Assembly: GCF_010560025.1 (NCBI RefSeq)
Contig: NZ_SAIY01000004.1
Span: 62,001-126,000 of the forward strand
From: Verrucosispora sioxanthis
Lineage (GTDB): Bacteria > Actinomycetota > Actinomycetes > Mycobacteriales > Micromonosporaceae
Reading direction: 5' to 3'
Length of the DNA: 64,000 nucleotides
In this document: positions 8,732-17,585 of the stretch, one piece after another
Numbering within the stretch: position 1 is the stretch's first letter
How the letters are laid out: each line of letters starts with the position of its first letter
Made by a program: the position numbers and the translations under genes
The notes under the pieces: model-generated
The model's database searches: none
What the model saw: the letters and a program-made list of their open reading frames with translations, nothing else
What the model was told of the DNA's origin: nothing

Positions 8732-9769
8732 GTGGAACCGGACGTGCTTGGCCCGCCCTACGAGCGGGAGATCATCGACCTGGGCCGGGACGACGAGGGC
8801 CCGGTGGTGGCGACGCTGGTCCGGCGCCGGGCCGAGCGCCCCACCGGACGGGCCGTGCTCTACGTGCACGGCTTCGTCGACTACTTCTTCCAGACCCACG
8901 TGGCCGACTTCTTCGCCGCGCGCGGCTGGGACTTCTACGCCCTCGACCTGCGCAAGTACGGTCGTAGCCTGCTGCCGCACCAGACCCCGAACTTCTGCCG
9001 TGACCTCGCCGACTACTTCCCCGAGCTGGACGCCGCCGCACAGCTCGTCCGCGACCGGGACGGGCACGAGACCCTGCTGGCCATGGGCCACTCCACCGGC
9101 GGCCTGATCCTCTCCCTGTGGGCCGACGCCCGCCGCGACGCCGGGCTCGTCGACGGGCTCTTCCTCAACAGTCCCTTCTTCGACCTCAACGCCCCCTGGT
9201 TCGTACGGCGACCCCTCGCGGCCGCCGTCGCCCGCCTGGGCCGCAGGGCGCCGCACCGCATCCTCCCCTTTTCGCTCGGCACCGTGTACGGCGAGAGCCT
9301 GCACGCCGACCATCGCGGCGAGTGGACGTACGACCTGGCCTGGAAGCCACTTGCCGGCTTCCCTGTCCGGGCCGGCTGGCTGGATGCCATCCGCACCGGC
9401 CAGCGGCGGCTGCGCGCCGGCCTGGACATCCCGGTGCCGGTGCTGCTCGCCTGCTCGACCCGGTCGTTCCGGGGCACGAAATGGCAGGACGCGGCGACCC
9501 TGGCCGACGCCGTCCTCGACGTCGAACACATGGTCCGCTGGGCACCCCGCCTCGGCCAGCACGTCACCGTGTCCCGCTTCGACGGCGGCCTGCACGACCT
9601 CACGCTCTCCGGCCCCGCCGTACGGGAGAAGGTCTTCGTCGAAGTCGGCCGATGGGCCGACGCCTTCCTCGGCGCCGGACCGACGACGACTCACCCGACC
9701 CCGCCGCAGCCCCGACCCTCGGCCGAGGAGGAACACCCGACGCCGACCCACTCCCCCGCGGACGCCTGA
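8732..9769 (+). CDS. Alpha/beta hydrolase (serine aminopeptidase S33 / lysophospholipase-like)
   Basis: About 345 residues of alpha/beta-hydrolase fold. The oxyanion-side strand AVLYVHGFVDYF, the nucleophile elbow MGHSTGG (catalytic Ser), and a late DGGLHDLTLSG with the probable catalytic His are visible. The fold and spacing resemble monoacylglycerol lipase or lysophospholipase relatives, acting on an ester substrate that cannot be deduced. The last 40 residues are Pro/Thr-rich and probably disordered. GTG 8732 is preferred because the upstream in-frame extension overlaps the terminator hairpin. Confidence 0.8.
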   Translation: MEPDVLGPPYEREIIDLGRDDEGPVVATLVRRRAERPTGRAVLYVHGFVDYFFQTHVADFFAARGWDFYALDLRKYGRSLLPHQTPNFCRDLADYFPELDAAAQLVRDRDGHETLLAMGHSTGGLILSLWADARRDAGLVDGLFLNSPFFDLNAPWFVRRPLAAAVARLGRRAPHRILPFSLGTVYGESLHADHRGEWTYDLAWKPLAGFPVRAGWLDAIRTGQRRLRAGLDIPVPVLLACSTRSFRGTKWQDAATLADAVLDVEHMVRWAPRLGQHVTVSRFDGGLHDLTLSGPAVREKVFVEVGRWADAFLGAGPTTTHPTPPQPRPSAEEEHPTPTHSPADA

Positions 9770-9863
9770 TCCTCGCCGACACCCGGCCGCTACGCCCGGC
9801 CTGACCACCCGTTTCACCGGGCGAGGGCCGGGCGGCGGTACCCTTCTCGCGCGATACCACATT

Positions 9864-9936
9864 GCGCCCGTAGCTCAGCGGATAGAGCAGGGGACTTCTA
9901 ATCCCAAGGCCGCAGGTTCGAATCCTGCCGGGCGCA
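9864..9936 (+). tRNA. tRNA-Arg (anticodon TCT)
   Basis: Complete cloverleaf: 7-bp acceptor stem GCGCCCG/CGGGCGC, D arm GCTC...GAGC, anticodon loop CTTCTAA with anticodon TCT, and T arm GCAGG-TTCGAAT-CCTGC. The first anticodon-stem pair is a G-A mismatch. No CCA is encoded. Its 3' part from 9894 is repeated exactly at 27800-27841, so it is the integration site of the mobile element that follows, and the repeat keeps this tRNA intact. Confidence 0.95.
9894..9935 (+). repeat. Left attachment site (att repeat, 42 bp)
   Basis: Direct repeat running from the anticodon-stem end of tRNA-Arg to the last acceptor-stem base. It is identical over 42 bp to 27800-27841. The flanking base differs on each side, so these are the exact limits of identity. 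Crossover by the adjacent tyrosine integrase would occur within it. Confidence 0.9.
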
Positions 9937-9964
9937 CAGCAACTTTCCTCCTCTGAACGCCTCG

Positions 9965-9986
9965 CGTGGGGCTATTCGTGGTGCGA
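9965..9986 (+). repeat. Possible integrase arm site, left copy
   Basis: A 22-bp stretch beginning CGTGGGGCTATTCGTGG is matched at 20 of 22 positions, in the same orientation, by 27686-27707 near the other att repeat. A shared sequence close to both ends of an integrated element is what an arm-type integrase or excisionase binding site would look like. It overlaps the region just upstream of the integrase start. Confidence 0.4.
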
Positions 9987-11396
9987 GCGAGCTACGGTGG
10001 CCCCGTGGCAGCCTCGAACGGACGCAGCAAGCGCCAGCGCGGCGAGATCGAAACCCTCCCAAGCGGGTCACTGCGGGTGAAGGTCTATGCCGGTGTCGAT
10101 CCGATCAGCGGCAAGCGGCACTACCTGACCGAGACGATCCCTGCCGGTCGCACCGCCGCCAAGGAAGCCGAGAAGGCGCGTACGCGGCTGCTGGCCCAGG
10201 TGGACGAGCGGCGGAACCCGCGCACCCGCGCCACGCTCGACCAGCTCCTTGACCGGTGGCTTGAGGTGGCGGACATCGAGGCCACCACCCGCATGGGCTA
10301 CGTGAACAAGCTCAACAAGCACGTACGGCCGGTGCTGGGCAAGTTGCCGGTTGGCCGGCTCGACGCCGAGACGTTGGAGTCGTTCTACGCGAGCCTGCGC
10401 CGCTGCCGCGACTGGTGCGGCGGCAAGGCGTACGTGAAGCACCGTATGGAGGGCGAGCACACCTGCACCCCGAAATGCCGGCAGCACGTCTGCAAGCCGC
10501 TCAGCGCCTCCTCAGTCCGCCAGATCCACTGGATCCTGAGTGGTGCTCTCAGCCGTGGCGTCCGGTGGCGCTGGATCGCCGTCAACCCCGCCGGCCAGGC
10601 CGAACCGCCCGCGCCACCGCACCCCGACCCTCAGCCACCGAACCCTGCCGATGCGGCTCGCATCATCAACGAGGCGTGGCGCGATCCAGACTGGGGCGCG
10701 CTGGTCTGGCTCGCCATGACCACCGGCGCCCGACGCGGCGAGCTGTGCGCGCTGCGTTGGCACCATCTCGGCCTGGCCGCCGGTGTGCTGACGCTCCGCC
10801 GTAGCGCCTACCTCGATGAGAACGGCGAGCTACGCGAGAAGGACACCAAGACGCACCAGCAGCGGCGGGTAGCGCTTGACCCGGAGACGATCGAAGTGAT
10901 GCGCGAGTTGCACAGCCGGTACCTCGACCGCCTGGCGCAGCTCGACGCGGACGCCGACCCCGCCGACTACGTCTTCTCCCCCGAGCCGGACAACAGCCGT
11001 GGCTACCGGCCCGACACCATCACCCAGCGGTACGGCCGGCTAGCCACCCGACTTGGGATCGACAGCCACATCCACGCTCTTCGGCACTACTCGGCAACTG
11101 AGCTGATCAACGCGGGTGTCGACGTGCGGACGGTGGCTGGACGACTCGGCCACGGTGGCGGTGGAACAACGACGCTCAGGGTCTATGCAGCCTGGCTAGC
11201 GGAGTCGGACCAGCGGGCCGCTGGCACATTGGCTGCCCGAATGCCGATACGTCCCTTGACGCCCCCTCGGCGCGCCGTGCCGAGTAGCCCTTACCAGACA
11301 ATCGCCACCAAGCTACGCCAGCAAATCGCGACCGGTCTACTCCGCCCCGGAGATCAACTGCCTGCAACCGCCGAACTGGCCAGGACTCATGGGGTC

Positions 11397-12657
11397 TCAG
11401 AGGCCGGTTCGCAGTACTACGTCCGTTTCGGGTTGAGGGTGAACACGCCGGGTTGGTCTTCGGTGAGGACGTGGTGGTTGACCATGCGTTTCAGCTTTGC
11501 GCGGGTGCCTTCGACGTGTTTCGGTAGGGGTTCGACGCCGAGTGCGAGGCAGATGCCTTTGGCGCGCATACCGGTGGGTGCGGTGCTGAGGATGTGCAGG
11601 ATCTGCTGGTAGGGGGCGCTGGCGATGGTGGGGTCGTCGGCGGTGAACTCGGCGGCGGCGAGGGTTTGCAGGGTGGTGCGGGTGGTCGCCAGGTCGGCCA
11701 GTTCGTTGTCGAGGCGGGCGAGTTCGCCGGTCAGCGCGGTGATCTGCTCGCGGAGCCGGTCGGTGTGCCGGCGTGTGGTGGTCTCCCGTTCGGTGATCAG
11801 GTCGAGAACGGTGGGGAGGTTCACCGGTGCCGCCAGGAGGGTGTGCTGTTCCGGTCAGCCGCCGCACGATGTTCGCCGTCGAGGCCCACAGGGTTCGGGA
11901 CACCGCCGATTCGGGTCGGCTTTCGTACTCGCGTGTGAGGCGGCGGTGCAGCATCAGGGTGCCGTTGACCTGCTCGACGATCCACCGTCTGCGGATCGGT
12001 ACGAACCCGGGACGGGTGTCGGAGCGTTTGACGACCTCGACGTCGACCCCGAGGACGGCGCCGTGCAGGGCGAGGTCCTGTTTGAACCCGGCGTCGACCC
12101 AGGCGCGGCTCACCGTCGGAGTGTGTTCGACGACCTTGTCGAGCAGCCGGATACCGATGGCGTTGTCAGTGACCGACGCCGCGGTCACCACCACCGCGAT
12201 GATCAGTCCCAGGGCGTCCACGGCCAGGCCCCGCTTACGCCCCGACGCCTTCTTCGCCGCGTCTTTGCCGGTCGTCGCGGCCGGGACGTGGTTCGCCGCG
12301 CGGATCGACTGGGTGTCCAACACGACCGCGCTCGGATCCTCCCGACGGCCGACTTTTTCCCTGGCCTGGCAGCGCAGCAGATCGTGGATCACCTGGTCGG
12401 TGCCGTCGTCGCGCCACAGGGCGAAGTAGTAGTAGGTGGCCGACTTCGGCGGCAGGTCGTGCGGCAGGTACGTCCACTGACAGCCCGTCCGATTCTGGTA
12501 GAAGATCGCGTTCACGATCTCCCGCAGGTCGTAGTCACCCTCACGACCAGACACCGACACCGCGACCCGGCTTGGCCTTCCACGCCTGCAGAAACGGTCC
12601 AATCAGCTCCCACTGCTCGTCGCTGACGTCACTGGGATACGGTTTTCGATCACCCAT
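11397..12657 (-). pseudogene. IS5-family DDE transposase, frameshifted near the N terminus
   Basis: The start ATG at 12657 opens MGDRKPYPSDVSDEQWELIG, the standard N terminus of this transposase type, but that frame stops after about 45 residues. The body continues in another frame: VNAIFYQNRTGCQWTYLPHD, VVLDTQSIRAA (first catalytic Asp), WVDAGFKQDL (second Asp) and RRWIVEQVNGTLMLHRRL (catalytic Glu). One extra base near 12575 accounts for the shift. Similarity to transposases ends near IVRRLTG; the frame stays open to the IS end only because it overlaps the accessory gene. Either it is dead or it needs ribosomal frameshifting. Confidence 0.75.
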
Positions 12658-12807
12658 GACCGGGCTAACGCCGCAGCCGCCTCACAGTCACGACCAAGAC
12701 TCACATCCCATAGATCGACCTGGTGCTGTAACAACAGCGAACCCGCCGGAAGGCCGCCAACCGGACGCAATGCATTAGACCAGATCAAGTTACTGCGGAC
12801 CGCCCTC
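11400..12807 (-). mobile_element. IS5-family insertion sequence, 1,408 bp
   Basis: Ends are defined by imperfect terminal inverted repeats: GAGGCCGGTTCGCAGTA at the left and GAGGGCGGTCCGCAGTA (complement) at the right, 15 of 17 matching. TCA is duplicated on both sides (11397-11399 and 12808-12810), a TNA-type 3-bp target duplication as in the IS1031-like part of the IS5 family. Removing the IS and one TCA restores the integrase reading frame exactly. It encodes a DDE transposase and a second small protein on the minus strand. Confidence 0.9.
11417..11824 (-). CDS. IS-borne accessory protein, coiled coil plus winged-helix-like
   Basis: A 135-residue protein starting at GTG 11824, overlapping the 3' end of the transposase gene in another frame. 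Residues 1-55 are strongly heptad-like (REQITALTGELARLDNELAD), predicting a coiled coil. Residues 70-135 (YQQILHILSTAPTGMRAKGI ... HHVLTEDQPGVFTLNP) have the shape of a winged helix, with a recognition-helix-like stretch and a terminal beta wing. It could be a DNA-binding regulator or transposition helper. It lies fully within the IS. Confidence 0.6.
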   Translation of the reverse strand: MNLPTVLDLITERETTTRRHTDRLREQITALTGELARLDNELADLATTRTTLQTLAAAEFTADDPTIASAPYQQILHILSTAPTGMRAKGICLALGVEPLPKHVEGTRAKLKRMVNHHVLTEDQPGVFTLNPKRT

Positions 12808-12978
12808 TCAGTAGGTACCGCCCACCGCGCAGTCGCGCTGCTGGCAGCAGAGGGGGTTATAAGCGTTGTTCGAGGCCGACGCGCGACCATCAGCCCTGCC
12901 CGGAGGGCAGCCGGCGGAAGCAGGGACAGCGCGGAGCGTCAGACGGCGACGCGCGGAAGCAACGTGCAAACATAGCCT

Positions 12979-13992
12979 GTGGACACACTGGATGATCTTG
13001 ATGAACAACTGCGGTCTATTGGTGCCGGGTTCGGCAGGGTTCACCTCGGTATCACACACAATCCGCATCTCAGTGCAGATGAGCGAAGCAGCTTGATAGA
13101 TCTGACCATTCAACCATTCTACGCTTTTGAGGAGTTGACGAACCAAATATCTATTGAAGAGGATTTGATCCCCAATAGTCCAGATTTCCCGCTGATGATG
13201 GCCTCGCTCGAAACGACTGTCAGCTCGGCAGGACAGAAGATCCTAACAGCAGAGAAGCCTGAAGTCCTAGATGCTTTGCTCAGCATTATTTGGTGCCTCG
13301 GCGACGTTTTTGCCCAGTGGCAGGCTGCGGCGAGCCCAAACAGCAGGGAGCGGCGAGAACGCGACTTCAAACGCGAGTTGATTCAATCGGCCAATTTGGC
13401 CCTCGGACGCCTCAAGGAACAAGAGTCATTCCGCAAACTCCACCGTGAGGTTGTGCAAATCGCAGAAGACGCCCAAGAAGCGGCAGGCATAACCGCCAAC
13501 AGCGAGGTTGCATCCTTCTACCAAGAGAGAGCCCAGCAGGAGCGACTTCGCTACGTTCTCTGGAACTCACTGCTAATCGCAGCCTCAAGCGCCGCCGCCA
13601 TCGTCGGATGGTTCGCCGTCAACCGAACCGCCGACGCAACACTTACAATCCACGAATTTGCACGCATAACAGTCGCTCTACCAATCTTCGCCTTCGCAGT
13701 CTATGCTGCCAGGCAAGCCAGCTACCATAGGAACGCCGAGGCGGAAGCAAATCTGACAGCCGTGCAACTCAAGACCGTAAAGGCATTCACCGATGCCCTA
13801 GACGCCACCTCCAAGCAGGAAATGCTCCGCCTGCTCGGATCGAGGATTTTCGGCGCCGCTCCGCCACTCTCATCGACAGAGGCTACAGATAAAGACTACG
13901 ATAATCCATCTACCGAACATGGCCTGCCGGCACTACTGGAGGAATTGAAGAAGCTCATCCCGAGCCAGAAGGCTAATAACAGTCCTCAATAG
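12979..13992 (+). CDS. Unknown membrane protein, AICE cargo
   Basis: A 337-residue protein starting at GTG 12979, three bases after the integrase stop, so expressed with it in the intact element. Its base composition is visibly lower in GC than its neighbours, suggesting recent acquisition. The first 190 residues are helical and charged with coiled-coil character (REVVQIAEDAQEAAG). Two membrane segments follow at about residues 193-214 and 229-245, then a cytoplasmic helical tail. No catalytic motif is seen. A soluble helical sensor anchored by a helical pair is compatible with a defence or signalling role, but that is speculation. Confidence 0.65.
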   Translation: MDTLDDLDEQLRSIGAGFGRVHLGITHNPHLSADERSSLIDLTIQPFYAFEELTNQISIEEDLIPNSPDFPLMMASLETTVSSAGQKILTAEKPEVLDALLSIIWCLGDVFAQWQAAASPNSRERRERDFKRELIQSANLALGRLKEQESFRKLHREVVQIAEDAQEAAGITANSEVASFYQERAQQERLRYVLWNSLLIAASSAAAIVGWFAVNRTADATLTIHEFARITVALPIFAFAVYAARQASYHRNAEAEANLTAVQLKTVKAFTDALDATSKQEMLRLLGSRIFGAAPPLSSTEATDKDYDNPSTEHGLPALLEELKKLIPSQKANNSPQ

Positions 13993-14122
13993 TTGAACTG
14001 AGAATCCCGCCTCGGGTCGCCGATGCGGCAGACTGTTAGGTACGGTGGCCACGCCCGACGCGCGTAGGTGCTAAGGACGACCGGCCAGGTTGCCGAGCCA
14101 CCGCAGTCGGCATGATGGTTCC

Positions 14123-15157
14123 ATGCATTTGCTGGTACTCGGCGGAACCTGGTTCGTGGGACATGCGATCGTCAAGGCCGCGATCGACGCAGGCTGGGAG
14201 GTGACCACGTTCAACCGGGGCACCTCCGATCCGTTCCTAAAGGCTGCGCGGCCCGTTCGGGGAGACCGCACTCGCCCGGAAGATATCGCTCGCCTAGCTG
14301 CTGCTGGATCCTGGGATGCAGTGGTCGACACCTCTGGGTACGTCCCGGCCAACACCCTCGCCGTGGCCCGTGCGCTTGCGCCCGTTTCCGGCTACTACGT
14401 CTTCGTGTCGTCAGTCAGCGTCTATCAGGACTGGCCGGCGAAGCCGCTCAGCGAGCACTCCGATGTGCTCTACTGCCCGCCGGACGCCAGCCCGGACTAC
14501 GGCACTGATATTGAGGACGGACCCACCCAGTACGGCTACCAGAAGGCCGGAAGCGAGGCAGCGGCGGTCGCTGCGTTCGGAGTGGACCGCACGACGATCC
14601 TGCGTCCCGGCGTGGTGCTCGGCCCCCGTGAGTACGTCGGCCGCCTGCCTTGGTGGCTACGCCGTGTGGCTGCCGGTGGCGAGGTGCTGGCGCCAGGCTC
14701 GCCCGATCGCACGATCCAGCCGGTCGACGTACGCGACTTGGCCGCGTTCACGCTGCACGCCATCACCGAGCACCTGTCCGGCCCGTTCAACGTCTGCGCC
14801 CCGGTGAACGGCGCGACCTTCGGCGACATGCTGACGGAGTGCGCCCATGTCACTCGATCCGATCCGTCCTTCACCTGGATTCCGGATGACGCCCTGCTGA
14901 GGTACGGCGTACGTCAGTGGTCGGAGCTACCGCTGTGGCGCACCTTCGACGGCGTGTGGCGAGTCGAGACGAGCGCCGCGCAGGCCGCCGGGCTTCGGTG
15001 CCGGCCGCTGGCCGAAACGGTGCGCGACACCTGGCGGTGGATGGTGGAGAGCGGCGAGGTCAGCGCCCACGATCGAGCCGCCGAGATTGGGATCAGCCGA
15101 GAGAAGGAAGCACAGGTGTTAGACGCCTGGCGACGGTCAGGTGAGCGGACGGGCTGA
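14123..15157 (+). CDS. NAD-dependent epimerase/dehydratase family protein
   Basis: About 344 residues, extended SDR type. The Rossmann motif is LVLGGTWFVGHAI at residues 3-15, and the active-site YGYQKAGSE gives the Tyr-x-x-x-Lys pair; PGVVLGPREYVGRL is the usual post-catalytic segment of sugar-nucleotide epimerases or reductases. The ATG at 14123 places the glycine motif at the very N terminus as expected, so the 33-base upstream extension is rejected. It ends 20 bases into the convergent XRE-type gene. Substrate unknown; its role as element cargo is unclear. Confidence 0.8.
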   Translation: MHLLVLGGTWFVGHAIVKAAIDAGWEVTTFNRGTSDPFLKAARPVRGDRTRPEDIARLAAAGSWDAVVDTSGYVPANTLAVARALAPVSGYYVFVSSVSVYQDWPAKPLSEHSDVLYCPPDASPDYGTDIEDGPTQYGYQKAGSEAAAVAAFGVDRTTILRPGVVLGPREYVGRLPWWLRRVAAGGEVLAPGSPDRTIQPVDVRDLAAFTLHAITEHLSGPFNVCAPVNGATFGDMLTECAHVTRSDPSFTWIPDDALLRYGVRQWSELPLWRTFDGVWRVETSAAQAAGLRCRPLAETVRDTWRWMVESGEVSAHDRAAEIGISREKEAQVLDAWRRSGERTG

Positions 15158-16438
15158 GGTTTCCGACAGCCACACCGAGATGCGCTCGGCGAGCTGGCCC
15201 GCTTCCGCGTCGCCGTTCCATGGCGCCTCGCCGAGTAGCCGCTCGATCCGTGAGAGCCGACCGGTCAGGGAGACGTTGCGCTTCTGAGGCGGCAGGTCCA
15301 AGACGGTACGCAGCGTCTCCGCCGCGCCGTCCTTGTCTCGCATGTAGAGGTGCGCCGCGGCTACGTCGATGTGCGTGCCGTTGATCTGTGAGTACGGCTG
15401 GCGGGCCGCTGGCAGCGACTCGTACACCCGTAGTGCATCTCGGGCGTACTTCGCGGCCTGCTCACCGTTGCAGAGATCAAGCCACGCGGCAGCGGCGCAA
15501 GCTGCGGCCCGCGCGTCTCCGAAGGCGAACTCCCCGCCAATAGAGGTCGAAAGTTCGTCGGGCTGGCTCTCCGCCGAGTCCCTGTCTCGCCGAGCCGCTT
15601 CAAGGACAGCGGCAACCGATGCAGAGTCGCCAAGGAGGGCGTGAGAGCGAGACGCGATGTAGCGCAGCCTCAGTCGTGGCTCACCCTCCGGTGCCGCCCG
15701 CATCGCCCGAGCGAAGTAGCTAAGGGCTGCGTCCGGCTCGTTGCGCCAGTTCGCCAGCGTCATTTGCAGGCCGTACGTCCATGCCTTTAACGAGGCGTGT
15801 CCGGCCAGGTCGGCGTACTGGGTCGCTGCCCTGGCCAGGGCCGCCGACTCGTTCCAGTGCCCGAGGTCGAAGGCGGTAGAAGCCATCAGCGACGTTCCTT
15901 GGCCGATGATGATGTACAGGTCCGCCAAGTCGAGTGGCCGACGGGTTCACTCGGCGAGCGTCCGCGCCTCATCGCGCAGCCGCCGTGCGCTCGAAAAAAT
16001 GTCGAAGGCAGCCATCCCGCCCGACCGCGCCAAAAGCGCCATGTCCTGCTGCAATGCTTCGATGGAGTCATGCGGTACTCCGATGCTCGCCAACAGCGAG
16101 TCATTCGCGATTGCGTCGGCAGCGTCGCTCACGAAATCACCAACAACGGCGCCGCTACCGCTGCTTCCCTCATCGGTTGACGTCCGGCTGATGCTCATGT
16201 AGAAGCGCGACCGTGCCGAGTCGGCGAGCCGGTCCAGTGCGGCATTCAGCAGTTCTTGATTGGCGTTACCCAGCACGGTGTCCGGCCGGCTGTGCCAGTA
16301 GGCGACGGTCCGCACCGCGATGCCGAGCCAACCGGCGAATCTCTCGTTGGTCATGCCTGCGGCGGCCTGTAGCGAGCAGGCAAGGCGCCCTGTCCACTGA
16401 TCCACCGTCGCCACCGTGGTCCCCCGTGCGTGTTGCAT
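15137..16438 (-). pseudogene. XRE-type regulator with TPR-like C terminus, interrupted by an in-frame stop
   Basis: Read from ATG 16438, residues 1-163 contain a helix-turn-helix (TNERFAGWLGIAVRTVAYWH) followed by a linker, then a TGA at 15949-15947. The same frame continues without a gap (ADLYIIIGQGTSLMASTAFD) for 260 more residues of TPR-like helical repeats. Together the parts make the 430-residue helix-turn-helix plus repeat regulator usual in AICEs, where it controls transfer and excision genes divergently. A single nonsense change therefore truncates it. The second half could restart from TTG 15928, but without its DNA-binding domain. Confidence 0.75.
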
Positions 16439-16551
16439 CGGATTGCCGCGCCGTTGCACTGGCCTTGCATGGGCGGATCGCCCGTCTTCGACTTCACTGG
16501 GTGCCAGCAAGCCAACACGAACGATAACCACAGACTACTGAGGAGAGTCCC

Positions 16552-16794
16552 GTGGCTGAACCCCTCACCGCTCGGCAGGATCGCCCTCGTTTTCGATCGG
16601 TGGCGGACACCGCAGCGATCCTCGGCATGTCGGAGGTGACGCTGTACCGCGCGATCCACGCCGGGCAGTTCCCGGCCATCAAGGTCCGGGGGCGCTTCGT
16701 GATCCCCGCCCGCGCCATTGACGACATGGAGGAGATCGCACTGACGCACGGCCTGGTCGACGCGAGTAGCTACGCACTACGGCCCGCGAGCTAA
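16552..16794 (+). CDS. xis: Excisionase, MerR-like helix-turn-helix
   Basis: An 80-residue protein with a winged helix-turn-helix of the excisionase type: FRSVADTAAILGMSEVTLYR followed by AIHAGQFPAIKVRGRFVIPA, the wing that contacts the minor groove. It would bend att DNA and steer the integrase towards excision. GTG 16552 has GAGGAGAG upstream. It is divergent from the XRE-type regulator gene, and its last four bases overlap the end of the small convergent gene. Confidence 0.85.
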   Translation: MAEPLTARQDRPRFRSVADTAAILGMSEVTLYRAIHAGQFPAIKVRGRFVIPARAIDDMEEIALTHGLVDASSYALRPAS

Positions 16795-17024
16795 CCGGCC
16801 CGCTTTGGCCCGGGCGGCGCGGGCGGGATGTCGTGCTCCCGCGCCAGCTTCCGAATGTAGGCACTGCTGAAGGGCGACAGCCGCTCAACCTCCGCCGGAC
16901 CGATGCCCGCTCGGAGAGCGGCAACCACTGCCGCCACCACCGTCTCGCGCGCGGCCTCATGTGCCGCCTCGGTTCGCTGATACCGCTTCGTAGCTGCTGA
17001 GAGCACATCCCGCGCGTCACTCAT
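16791..17024 (-). CDS. Small DNA-binding-like protein, 77 aa
   Basis: MSDARDVLSAATKRYQRTEA opens a helical segment; the C-terminal half, IGPAEVERLSPFSSAYIRKL, reads like a helix-turn-helix as in small plasmid regulators. It overlaps the excisionase tail-to-tail by four bases. Its promoter region contains two copies of TGTTGCGCAA, plausible operators for autoregulation. No family name recognised. Confidence 0.6.
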   Translation of the reverse strand: MSDARDVLSAATKRYQRTEAAHEAARETVVAAVVAALRAGIGPAEVERLSPFSSAYIRKLAREHDIPPAPPGPKRAG

Positions 17025-17047
17025 CGCACCAACATACCGCTACCCCC

Positions 17048-17088
17048 TTGCGCAACAGATCTGCGTATCGCTACGGTGTTGCGCAACA
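17048..17088 (-). promoter_or_regulatory. Paired TGTTGCGCAA operator candidate
   Basis: Two copies of TGTTGCGCAA (minus strand, 17088-17079 and 17057-17048) start 31 bases apart, about three helical turns, so they face the same side of DNA. The upper copy extends to a 12-base perfect palindrome. They lie between the divergent 77-aa regulator and the start of the transfer gene string and could control both. Confidence 0.5.
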
Positions 17089-17133
17089 AGGGAGCGCATC
17101 ATCAGATGCGGCCCGAGGATGGAAGGACACAAC

Positions 17134-17379
17134 GTGACCAGTTCCGACGACTTCCCCAGGTCCGAGCCGAGCAGGACCGAGTTGGCCGAGATCGAGCGCG
17201 AAATGCCGCTGATCGACGCCGAGGTGCTGCTTCTCGACGCCCAGATCACGGTCTTGACCAGTAACGGCGGTCCGACTGACTTGGACTGGCAACGGTTGCG
17301 CCGGGCGCAGCGCCGAGTGCTGCGAGAGGCCCGCGCGTTGCTGGCTACCAAGCCCAATTGGGGAGGTAGGGCCGCATGA
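17134..17379 (+). CDS. DUF6284-like small protein
   Basis: An 81-residue protein with ELAEIEREMPLIDAEVLLLD and RLRRAQRRVLREARALLA, the acidic-then-basic helical pair of small DUF6284-type proteins common in actinomycete elements. GTG 17134 follows GAAGGA by seven bases and is preferred to ATG 17119. It is the first gene of a string in which 17376, 17582 and the transfer gene follow with four-base overlaps or short gaps. Function unknown. Confidence 0.6.
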   Translation: MTSSDDFPRSEPSRTELAEIEREMPLIDAEVLLLDAQITVLTSNGGPTDLDWQRLRRAQRRVLREARALLATKPNWGGRAA

Positions 17380-17585
17380 GCCGCCGCTACCCCCTACCCC
17401 GCCCGACCAACGACGCCCGTTTCACGTTCGGTCTGGTGCTGGATGTGGCTCAGGTGCTCGCCGAGCACGGCAATCCGTCGATGGCTGAGTCCTACGACGG
17501 GTGCGGCGCGGATCTGCTGGCCCTGCAACAAGCCCTGTTCTCGCTCATCTACGGCACTGACGTTCCGGAGGGACACCTGTCATGA
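17376..17585 (+). CDS. Small hypothetical protein, 69 aa
   Basis: Starts in an ATGA overlap with the preceding gene and ends in another ATGA overlap with the next, so it is translated as part of the transfer operon. The sequence FTFGLVLDVAQVLAEHGNPS followed by ADLLALQQALFSLIYG is helical and soluble. No motif recognised; similar small genes are common in actinomycete integrative elements. Confidence 0.6.
   Translation: MSRRYPLPRPTNDARFTFGLVLDVAQVLAEHGNPSMAESYDGCGADLLALQQALFSLIYGTDVPEGHLS

Larger units (their letters stand above)
10005..12975 (+). pseudogene. int: AICE tyrosine integrase with C-terminal GntR-like domain, split by an IS
   Basis: The two parts, 10005-11399 and 12811-12975, join in frame into a 519-residue protein. 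The first part has an arm-binding N terminus, a core-binding domain with a Cys/His insertion (CRDWCGG ... HTCTPKCRQHVC) that could bind zinc, and the catalytic core: ARRGELCALRW (first Arg), HALRH (His and second Arg), LGHG and RVYAAW (nucleophile Tyr). A GntR-type winged helix follows from about residue 430 (LRQQIATGLLRPGDQLP) and is cut after GVS; it resumes as VGTAHRAVALLAAEGV after the IS. The catalytic core survives, so a truncated recombinase might still be made. GTG 10005 is the likely start. Confidence 0.85.
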
